A stretch of 6,117 bases of DNA, taken from the NCBI GenBank assembly GCA_023266695.1, contig JAHFPO010000004.1:1-6117 (forward strand), read 5' to 3'. The first letter of the stretch is position 1. Every line of letters starts with the position of its first letter. A program made the position numbers and the translations under genes. The stretch is from Hyphomicrobiales bacterium. GTDB lineage: Bacteria; Pseudomonadota; Alphaproteobacteria; Rhizobiales; Xanthobacteraceae. The notes under the pieces are model-generated. The model was not told the DNA's origin and did not search any database. It worked only from the letters and a program-made list of their open reading frames with translations. Shown one piece after another: positions 1-4,737 of this stretch.

Positions 1-69
1 TTGCAGCTGAAGGGACAGATCGCCCGCTTTCTGCACAAGCACAAGGATGCCGGGCAGAAGCCGGATTAA
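1..69 (+). CDS. C-terminal tail of an unidentified protein (5' end outside window)
   Basis: The first frame is open from base 1 and ends at a TAA at 67-69. It gives 22 residues, beginning LQLKGQIARF and ending AGQKPD, rich in Lys, His and Gln. The pattern of an amphipathic helix (Leu-Lys-x-Gln-Ile-x-x-Phe-Leu) before a polar tail recalls the extreme C-terminus of some chemotaxis receptors. Twenty-two residues are too few to assign a family, so that is only a suggestion. The next gene lies on the opposite strand, so this is the 3' end of a convergent unit. No hairpin with a T-run follows the stop. Confidence 0.5.
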   Translation: MQLKGQIARFLHKHKDAGQKPD

Positions 70-140
70 GCGGCGCACGCGGCCGTTCGATGTCCGGCGC
101 TCACAGGCGCAGCGAAGACCTTGAGCCTCCTTGCCGCGCC

Positions 141-250
141 TCAGCCGAGCAGATCCTGAAACTCACGGTGCCGGCGGATGAAGGCGGCGACGAACGGGCA
201 TTGCGGCACCACCTTGAGGCCGCGGGCGCGCGCGTCCGCGAGCGCGCCGC
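141..250 (-). pseudogene. Truncated second copy of the GNAT acetyltransferase 3' end
   Basis: This stretch matches 1161-1270 with 106 of 110 bases identical and no gaps. It encodes the last 36 or so residues of the acetyltransferase (from the ALADARARGL region through the FQDLLG C-terminus) and the same TGA stop at 141-143. It has no start codon, no acetyl-CoA-binding RxxGxA loop and no N-terminal half, so it cannot make an active enzyme alone. Similarity stops abruptly at 250/1270, three bases past the stop of the YiiX-like gene at 254. Of the four differences, three are synonymous and one changes Tyr to Phe. It is best read as a remnant left by duplication or recombination. Confidence 0.85.
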
Positions 251-253
251 CGC

Positions 254-1045
254 CTAATCCGGTTCCTGCGCCCACGGGACTTTGCGGTAGTCGAAGCCGC
301 CCTCGATGGTCGGCTTGACGATGGCGAAGTAGGGCGAGATGTCGAAATCGCGCGGCGCGAACAGCGAGTGATGGCGAATGTGCAGGATTTCCCTGCGCGC
401 GCCTTCGCTCCTGACCGGCGAATCCGGATCGTCGATGCGCTCGACGCTCGGCAGGATCGGGTAGTGCACGGACTGGAACGCCTGCGCGATCAGGGTCGAG
501 CAAATGGCGCGCGTGGGCTCGCCGGAGCCGAGCGCGAGCATGCGGCGGCGGAAGCGCGAGGGCACCGGCGGCGTCGGCAGGAGATAGCGCAACAGATCGA
601 CGATATTCCTCACGTCGTACTGCAAGTCGAGCCGCGCCAGGACGAAATCCACGACCTTCCGCCGGCCTTCCTCGCCGAGGCCGACCGGGCGGCAGATGCG
701 CGTGTGGGCGTCGCGGTACTTCGACAGCGGCGCGCACATCACGCCTTCGGCCACCATCGCCTCGATCAGCACATGCGGCTCGCCGTCGGCCTCGCGGCGG
801 TCCGCGATCGGCCCGACATAGAGCGCCGAATGCGACCAGGTCGACTGGGTGAGATACTTGATCGCGGTGGCGATGCGGGTGTCGCCCTCCACCAAGAGCA
901 CGTCGGCCGGCCGGAGCGCGCGGCGCAAGAGCTCGAAATCGGTCGTGGTCGACGGCCTGAAACCGGGGATCGGCGCGGTCAGGTAACGCGCCAGGCTGCG
1001 GCCGAGAAAATCGAGCGTCGTGTCGAGTATCATGGCGGTACTCAC
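254..1045 (-). CDS. YiiX/YebB-like permuted papain-fold protein (NlpC/P60 clan)
   Basis: This is a 263-residue protein if the GTG at 1045-1043 is the start. An in-frame ATG at 1033-1031 (259 residues) is equally possible and has a GTGAG motif about 7 bases upstream. The YiiX-type order of active-site residues is visible: His72 in WSHSALYVG, Glu95 in VLIEA and Cys182 in ICSTLIAQAF. An N-terminal segment with PADVLLVEG precedes them, as in related proteins often annotated 'lipo-like protein'. Known members are permuted papain-like hydrolases suggested to act on amide or thioester bonds of lipids or peptides; the substrate here is unknown. The C-terminal part (DFDISPYFAIVKPTIEGGFDY) appears complete, so the gene is not truncated by the repeat fragment 3 bases downstream. 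It lies 115 bases after the acetyltransferase on the same strand and may be cotranscribed with it. Confidence 0.85.
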   Translation of the reverse strand: MSTAMILDTTLDFLGRSLARYLTAPIPGFRPSTTTDFELLRRALRPADVLLVEGDTRIATAIKYLTQSTWSHSALYVGPIADRREADGEPHVLIEAMVAEGVMCAPLSKYRDAHTRICRPVGLGEEGRRKVVDFVLARLDLQYDVRNIVDLLRYLLPTPPVPSRFRRRMLALGSGEPTRAICSTLIAQAFQSVHYPILPSVERIDDPDSPVRSEGARREILHIRHHSLFAPRDFDISPYFAIVKPTIEGGFDYRKVPWAQEPD

Positions 1046-1160
1046 TCGCTTGCTGCGGTATGCGGACGAGCATAGCCGAGCAGCGGCCCGCGTTGCATCA
1101 AGCCGGTGTAAGAGGATTCAAAGTTTTGCAGCCGAGCCGCCTCGTGCGCAGCGCGCCGTC

Positions 1161-1270
1161 TCAGCCGAGCAAATCCTGAAACTCGCGGTGCCGGCGGATG
1201 TAGGCGGCCACGAACGGGCATTGCGGCACCACCTTGAGGCCGCGGGCGCGCGCGTCCGCGAGCGCGCCGC
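1161..1270. repeat. 110-bp direct repeat, copy within the intact GNAT gene
   Basis: This copy pairs with 141-250, in the same orientation, at an offset of exactly 1020 bp and without gaps. The four mismatches are at 152/1172, 165/1185, 181/1201 and 189/1209. Together the two copies bracket the whole YiiX-like gene. One repeat edge coincides with the acetyltransferase stop codon (141 and 1161); the other lies inside the gene. Recombination between the copies would remove 1020 bp including the YiiX-like gene and restore a single acetyltransferase. Confidence 0.9.
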
Positions 1271-1436
1271 GCACGAGGCGCGAGGCGACGCCGCGGTTCC
1301 TGAGCGCCTCCGGCACGAAGGTATGGGGGATGGTGATCGTTCCCCCGGACAGCCGGTAATCGGCGATCGCGGTCTTGCCCTCGACTTCGAGCTCGTAGCG
1401 GCTGTTCGCCGCGTTGTCGCGGACTTCCTCAGTCAT
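1161..1436 (-). CDS. Short GNAT-family N-acetyltransferase, YjdJ type
   Basis: The 91-residue protein matches the short single-domain acetyltransferases of the YjdJ type (Acetyltransf_CG, COG2388). Residues 12-39 form beta strands (YELEVEGK, ADYRLSGG, TITIPHTF). The VPEALRNRGVASRLV segment at 41-55 carries the acetyl-CoA pyrophosphate loop (RNRGVA). The end (GLKVVPQCPFVAAYIRRH) is the diagnostic C-terminal motif with a conserved Cys73. Length is normal for the family. Its acceptor substrate is unknown. The ATG at 1436-1434 is preceded by an AGAAGGA ribosome-binding site inside the 3' end of the upstream membrane-protein gene, with which it overlaps by 8 bases, so the two are probably translationally coupled. 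The last 110 bases are duplicated at 141-250. Confidence 0.88.
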   Translation of the reverse strand: MTEEVRDNAANSRYELEVEGKTAIADYRLSGGTITIPHTFVPEALRNRGVASRLVRGALADARARGLKVVPQCPFVAAYIRRHREFQDLLG

Positions 1437-1695
1437 GACGGTCCTTCTCGATGCTCTTGCGGTCGAGCACGCGATATTCGCCGTCGATGGTGGGGCCGTC
1501 GCCGCGGCCGGGAGCGCGCGGGCGGGCGCCGAAGAACCAGGCGAGCGCGGCGGCGGCGAGCGCGAAGGGCAGCAAAATCAAAAAGATGCCGAGCGCGAGC
1601 ACGAAGAACGCCGCGACCAGCGTGACCAGGATCACCGTCGCCAGGATCAATTGCCAGCGCGAGATTTGCACGATGCGGATGCGGAATGGGGGCAT
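1429..1695 (-). CDS. Small membrane protein with a two-helix hairpin, unknown function
   Basis: The 88-residue protein starts at the ATG at 1695-1693. The reading frame extends upstream to 1770, but that part is a Pro-rich stretch unlike a protein N-terminus. After a basic start (PFRIRIVQISRWQ), residues about 14-56 are almost wholly hydrophobic with a central Gly36/Pro43, consistent with two closely spaced membrane helices. A soluble tail (GARPRAPGRG, then TIDGEYRVLDRKSIEKD) follows. Similar short proteins with an 'EGEYRV' tail occur in Bradyrhizobium-like genomes, without known function. No strong Shine-Dalgarno sequence is visible. A TATATA on the minus strand at 1727-1722 could be a -10 element, but I find no matching -35. 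It is first in the apparent minus-strand unit and overlaps the acetyltransferase start by 8 bases. Confidence 0.7.
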   Translation of the reverse strand: MPPFRIRIVQISRWQLILATVILVTLVAAFFVLALGIFLILLPFALAAAALAWFFGARPRAPGRGDGPTIDGEYRVLDRKSIEKDRHD

Positions 1696-2091
1696 GGCGT
1701 GGGCCGGGGGTGGATGCGGAGTATATAGGAAGAAGGGGAGGGTTGAGCGAGGGCAGCCGGTCAACGACAAGAATCGCCCCCCCCGTGTGTAAAATCATAT
1801 CAAGCACCACGAACGAAGAACGTGAGCGCCTGTTCAGCAATTGGCGGAAATGCGGCGACGATTACAAAAGAATTTATCGCTTCTTCGACGACGACCGCGG
1901 CGCCCTGCTGAACCTCGTTTCGGTCGATGAATTCGTGCGGACGGAAGCGGAGGGGGCCGGAGGGGCGGAGTTGATCGCGGTCGGGGAGGTCATTCGCCGC
2001 CCTGCATCGGCCGTGCTAATCCTCGCGCGTCCGATTCCGGTCCTGGCGGCGCCCGTCATCCGGCGTCCGCCGTCGAAAGAGAGTCGTCCCC
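1696..2091. other. Gene-poor gap between divergent genes
   Basis: This 396-base region separates the start of the minus-strand membrane-hairpin gene from the start of the plus-strand six-helix gene, so it should contain both promoters. I see no RNA gene and no confident promoter pair. It includes an 8-base C run at 1777-1784. It also contains a locally AT-richer patch (about 1786-1885) and a coding-like frame described in a separate entry. A purine-rich ribosome-binding site (AAAGAGAG, 2076-2083) ends it, 8 bases before the ATG at 2092. Confidence 0.6.
1785..2075 (+). pseudogene. Possible coding relic or unrecognised small gene
   Basis: The plus frame running from a GTG at 1785 has base use typical of real genes here. 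By hand count, GC is roughly 63, 46 and 73 percent at codon positions 1, 2 and 3. The translation reads like a protein: TNEERERLFSNWRK, then DDYKRIYRFFDDDRG, then ALLNLVSVDEFVRTEAEG, followed by a hydrophobic stretch near residues 73-92. I do not recognise a family. Against a working gene, there is no ribosome-binding site before the GTG, and the frame finds no stop before it runs far into the downstream gene in a different frame. It may be a decayed gene, the end of a gene that lost its stop, or chance. Its limits are approximate. Confidence 0.25.
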
Positions 2092-2874
2092 ATGAGCACC
2101 GTGAAGCCGCCGGTGATGGAGGTGGTGGTATCGGCCTATCGCAATGTCGGCCGCGCGATTCAGGCCATGCCGCAGCTCGCCGTCATCGCCTTCCTCCTCA
2201 GCCTCGCCTACAGCATCATCGATTTCGTGCTCAATCCGGTGCCCGCGCCCGACACGGCCGAACCCACGCGCATCGATCCGATCGTGTTCGTCTTCAGCAT
2301 CGTATGGAGCTTCCTGATGACGCCGGTGCTGATCGCGCTCCACCGGTTCATTCTGCTCGGCGAGGTCACGGCCGGTTACGCGATCGATCCGAAAAATCCG
2401 CGTTTCCTGCGCTTCTTCGGCTGGTCGCTGGCGCTCTCGCTGTTGCTCACGGTGCCGGCGTTTCTGGCTACGGCCGCTAGCGACCAGATGGGCGGCTATG
2501 GCGCGGCCGTGCTCTTCGCCTTGTTGGTCGGCTGCTTCTTCGTTATCTTGCGCGCCACGATTCTGTTTCCGGCGATCGCCGTCGACGCGCCCGGCGCGAC
2601 CTGGAGCGACGCCTTCACGGACACCCGGGGCTATGTCTGGCGCATCCTCGCCATCGGCCTAGTGGCGACATTGCCGCTGTGGCTGGCCTTGATCCCCATC
2701 TACATCCTGCAGGAATTGACGAGAGCAAACGCTTCACTGTTCGCGCCGTCGAGCATATTGCTGGTGATGGTCACGGGCCTGGTCAGCGCGGCCACGTCGG
2801 CGCTCCTGGTCGCCGTCGCCTCGCGCCTCTATCAGCTCATCGGCGATCGGGTGAAGCAGCCGTCCGGTGCTTGA
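2092..2874 (+). CDS. Six-helix integral membrane protein, YciC-like architecture
   Basis: The 260-residue protein starts at ATG 2092, with AAAGAGAG 8 bases upstream. Hydrophobic segments lie at about residues 25-47, 62-88, 106-128, 136-164, 184-206 and 221-245, giving six membrane helices. The N-terminus is short and polar and the C-terminus basic (DRVKQPSGA). Residues 154-185 read R-x-x-I-L-F-P-A-I-A-V-D, then an Ala/Phe-containing turn and TRGYVWRI. This resembles the motif (Arg in a helix, Pro, acidic residue, then 'TRG..WR') of YciC-like and glycerophosphodiester-phosphodiesterase membrane-domain proteins. That resemblance is from memory of the motif and gives no enzymatic function. It is the only complete plus-strand gene, and its stop lies 30 bases from the stop of the convergent patatin gene, with no clear terminator between them. 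Confidence 0.85.
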   Translation: MSTVKPPVMEVVVSAYRNVGRAIQAMPQLAVIAFLLSLAYSIIDFVLNPVPAPDTAEPTRIDPIVFVFSIVWSFLMTPVLIALHRFILLGEVTAGYAIDPKNPRFLRFFGWSLALSLLLTVPAFLATAASDQMGGYGAAVLFALLVGCFFVILRATILFPAIAVDAPGATWSDAFTDTRGYVWRILAIGLVATLPLWLALIPIYILQELTRANASLFAPSSILLVMVTGLVSAATSALLVAVASRLYQLIGDRVKQPSGA

Positions 2875-2904
2875 AGGCGAGCCTGGTTGCCCGGTGATGT
2901 CGCG

Positions 2905-4134
2905 TTACGGCAGATCCGGCGGCCGATTGCGGAAGGCGATGCCGTTCTTGCCCTCTTCCGCGGCGACGTCGAACAGCGCCTTCATGTAATCGGGATCGAA
3001 GGCCCCGCGGCTGGGATAGCTGAAATCCGGGCTCACGAAAGCCAGATGGTAGCCGATGTTGAGCCGCGAGGCGGCGGCGTAGGTCTGCAAGACTTGGGTA
3101 CGCAAGCCGAACTGTAACGCCAGGCCGAGCGCCCGGCTGAGAATGAGAGAACGCTCGCGCTCCGGCATCAGAAAGTCGGGCGTGAGCTTGCCGTTCACGA
3201 TGACGTAGAGCGCGGTCGCGGGCAGGCGAACGCTCGCGTCGGGCGACAGCATGGAACTTGGCGCCAGGTAAAACGGCGCGTTGATGGTTCCATCCGCGTG
3301 CATCTCCTGGAACTGCCGGCCGTTCGCCTCGGCGTCGATATAGACGGGCGGGAACAGGCCGGGGATCGAGCTGGAAGCGAGCAGTATCTGATGGAACAGC
3401 TTGAGCGCCCTGTCGCCGCCATGGGCGGCGATGGCGCCCATGTTCCACACCACGGGACGCCCGGTATCGAGATTGGTGGTCACCACCAGCAAACGGCGTC
3501 CGCGCTTGTGCTCGGCGGCGATGTCGGCGAGCAGCTCCCGCGTCACGCGCCTTTCGATCAAGCGCTTGAGCGGCCAGGTGTCGAACAGGGCCTCATCCAC
3601 TCCGCCGATCGAGAACACGTCGGCGGCCGTGATGGTGGTGAAATTCTTGCGCAGCTCCTCGTCGTAGCGGGGACCGAGGAAGGCGAAGGGCGCGATCACC
3701 GCACCGGTGCTGACGCCGGTGACCACGGCGAACTCCGGCCGCTTGCCCGATTGCGTCCAGCCGACGACAAGCCCGGCGCCGTAGGCTCCGTCGGCGCCGC
3801 CGCCGGAGAGCGCGAGCCATGGTCCCGCCGCCGGCGGCAGCATGCGCCCGAAGTCGTGCTCCGAATCGCCCCAACCCCGCGCATCCGGGATGTCGGGAAC
3901 GACCGCGACTTCTGCATCGGCGGTGCTGAATGGAGTTCGCGCGGGCGGCGCTTCCGGCTTCTGCTGTTCCGCCGGCTTCTTCGCCGGCGCCTTTTTCTTG
4001 GTCGGGGCTCGCTTGTTTTCGTGGTTCACGCCTTGCGCCCGGAGCGCAGCCAAGGGGACGGTGGCGGCAACGAGCGCGCAAGCCATGAATGCGGCGAGTG
4101 CGGTCCTCGTCATCGAGTTCGCGAATGCGCGCAT
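2905..4134 (-). CDS. Secreted patatin-like phospholipase/acylhydrolase
   Basis: The 409-residue protein carries the patatin Ser-Asp dyad. Its glycine-rich oxyanion loop is SGGGADG (110-116), the nucleophile elbow is GVSTG (Ser142), and the catalytic Asp281 lies in HADGT. Family members hydrolyse acyl esters of phospholipids or other lipids; the substrate here is unknown. Residues 1-34 form a signal peptide (basic start, hydrophobic 11-31, cleavage near LRAQG). A Lys/Pro/Ala-rich linker (about 41-68, KKKAPAKK) follows, then the catalytic domain from about 100. The SSIPGLFPPV segment (254-263) is also typical. The ATG at 4134 is chosen because the signal peptide begins there; the frame stays open to an ATG at 4206, but this would put about 24 polar residues ahead of the signal. 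An ATG at 4113 would also leave a usable signal but has no ribosome-binding site. Asp-Gly-Thr replaces the commoner Asp-Gly-Gly/Ala. Confidence 0.92.
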   Translation of the reverse strand: MRAFANSMTRTALAAFMACALVAATVPLAALRAQGVNHENKRAPTKKKAPAKKPAEQQKPEAPPARTPFSTADAEVAVVPDIPDARGWGDSEHDFGRMLPPAAGPWLALSGGGADGAYGAGLVVGWTQSGKRPEFAVVTGVSTGAVIAPFAFLGPRYDEELRKNFTTITAADVFSIGGVDEALFDTWPLKRLIERRVTRELLADIAAEHKRGRRLLVVTTNLDTGRPVVWNMGAIAAHGGDRALKLFHQILLASSSIPGLFPPVYIDAEANGRQFQEMHADGTINAPFYLAPSSMLSPDASVRLPATALYVIVNGKLTPDFLMPERERSLILSRALGLALQFGLRTQVLQTYAAASRLNIGYHLAFVSPDFSYPSRGAFDPDYMKALFDVAAEEGKNGIAFRNRPPDLP

Positions 4135-4161
4135 GATGGGCACTCTATTGAAGTGCCGATC
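4135..4161 (-). promoter_or_regulatory. Inverted repeat between Shine-Dalgarno and start of the patatin gene
   Basis: Arms GATCGGCACT and AGTGCCCATC on the minus strand pair at 9 of 10 positions around a 7-base loop (TCAATAG). The repeat fills exactly the interval between the base after the GAGGAGG at 4168-4162 and the start codon at 4134-4132. In RNA it would form a compact stem, with one C-C mismatch, directly 5' of AUG. It could act as a translational switch, or as a dyad operator at DNA level. The symmetry is seen directly; the role is inference. Confidence 0.5.
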
Positions 4162-4168
4162 CCTCCTC
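4162..4168 (-). promoter_or_regulatory. Strong but distant Shine-Dalgarno sequence (GAGGAGG)
   Basis: GAGGAGG is close to the full anti-16S complement and is the best ribosome-binding sequence in the window. It lies 27 bases before the patatin ATG, too far for normal use unless the intervening inverted repeat folds. A weaker AGAG lies 8 bases before the ATG, inside the loop and 3' arm of that repeat, and could serve instead. No in-frame ATG, GTG or TTG lies 5-10 bases downstream of GAGGAGG; the nearest, a GTG at 4143-4141, is 18 bases away. Confidence 0.45.
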
Positions 4169-4248
4169 AACGCGACCTTTCCGCCCGCGCTCAGCTCACA
4201 CGCCATCCGATGCGGAGATTTATTCCCGGCGGGGTCGATCCTCTCGCC

Positions 4249-4629
4249 TCAACGTCGCTCGGCTTCCCAGGTTCCGGAGCACTCGCTCATGGCCGACTTT
4301 CCCTTCCAGCTGCCGCGGCCAGAATTACGGGTAAGCCGGCCGGCACCGCTCGCACGTCGCTCGCCGTGGCTGATCGTGACATTCACTCTACCGCTGGAAT
4401 CCACGCGCCCATAAACGTTGAACAATCCTTCTCCTCGATATGAAACCTTTCCGTCGTCCACCCGAATTTCATAGCGATAGCCGCGGTCGCAGCTGCCGCG
4501 GTCGGTCCAGATCGACACGCTCCAGTTGCCGTCATAGGGCGTGCGCGCCGCTGCCGTGCCGGCGCTGAGCATGACGCCGCTGATGACGGCGAATGCGATG
4601 AACAGCATGCGATGTGTCGATGATCTCAT
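4249..4629 (-). CDS. Small secreted two-cysteine protein, unknown function
   Basis: The 126-residue protein starts at the ATG at 4629-4627, preceded by a GAGGGGGG purine run. Residues 1-28 are a signal peptide (MRSSTHR, hydrophobic 8-24, cleavage near GTAAA/RT). The mature part of about 98 residues is beta-rich: PYDGNWSVSI, CDRGYRYEI, KVSYRGEG, GRVNVTISHG, ASGAGRLT, GRGSWKG and CSGTWEAERR. Cys47 and Cys117 are the only mature cysteines and probably form a disulfide. The pattern (an opening 'YDGNWSV', a Cys-containing strand, repeated Gly-Arg-Val and Ser-Gly-x-Gly-x-Leu strands, a closing 'CSG.WEAERR') fits a family of small exported proteins common in Bradyrhizobium-like bacteria, with no known activity. 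A frame extension upstream to 4689 lacks signal-peptide character. The stop lies 114 bases from the patatin start on the same strand. Confidence 0.82.
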   Translation of the reverse strand: MRSSTHRMLFIAFAVISGVMLSAGTAAARTPYDGNWSVSIWTDRGSCDRGYRYEIRVDDGKVSYRGEGLFNVYGRVDSSGRVNVTISHGERRASGAGRLTRNSGRGSWKGKSAMSECSGTWEAERR

Positions 4630-4652
4630 GGGAGCCCCCCTCGAGTTCCGCC

Positions 4653-4681
4653 AATCTGTCTCAACAAACCGCGTGTGACAA
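4653..4681 (-). promoter_or_regulatory. Weak candidate sigma-70 promoter for the small secreted protein
   Basis: On the minus strand TTGTCA (4681-4676) is a 5-of-6 match to the -35 consensus. Seventeen bases later comes CAGATT (4658-4653), only a 3-of-6 match to the -10. Transcription would start near 4646, about 17 bases before the ATG, close to the GAGGGGGG. The -10 is poor, so this is a suggestion only. Confidence 0.2.
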
Positions 4682-4737
4682 CCGTGCATTCCGCCCGCGC
4701 GGCGGGTGCCGGAGACGATCGCTATCGTTCGGGATAC

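Noticed and set aside
141..1073. A 310-codon minus-strand open frame that ends with the acetyltransferase-like C-terminus
   Set aside because: Most of it is an Arg/Ala/Pro-rich shadow of the YiiX-like gene. Only the last 36 or so codons are meaningful, as the duplicated fragment. A genuine fusion would need the shadow frame to be translated.
368..1075. Long plus-strand frame opposite the YiiX-like gene
   Set aside because: Its composition (Arg/Ala/Asp/His-rich, low complexity) is that of an antisense shadow in GC-rich DNA, and the opposite strand has clear family motifs.
1722..1764. TTGACC (1764-1759) and TATATA (1727-1722) on the minus strand as a promoter for the hairpin-protein gene
   Set aside because: The spacer is 31 bases, far from the usual 16-18, so they cannot form one sigma-70 promoter.
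2875..2904. Bidirectional terminator between the convergent six-helix and patatin genes
   Set aside because: The 30-base gap has no clear stem and no T or A run.
3298..4443. 381-codon plus-strand frame across the patatin gene and beyond
   Set aside because: It is antisense to a well-supported patatin gene and has a Gly/Arg-rich shadow translation with no motifs.
4691..4728. Two short inverted repeats (CCGCC/GGCGG at 4691-4705; ACGAT/ATCGT at 4715-4728) downstream of the amidase stop, considered as a terminator
   Set aside because: Stems are only 5 bp and no T-run follows on either strand. In DNA this GC-rich such stems are expected by chance.
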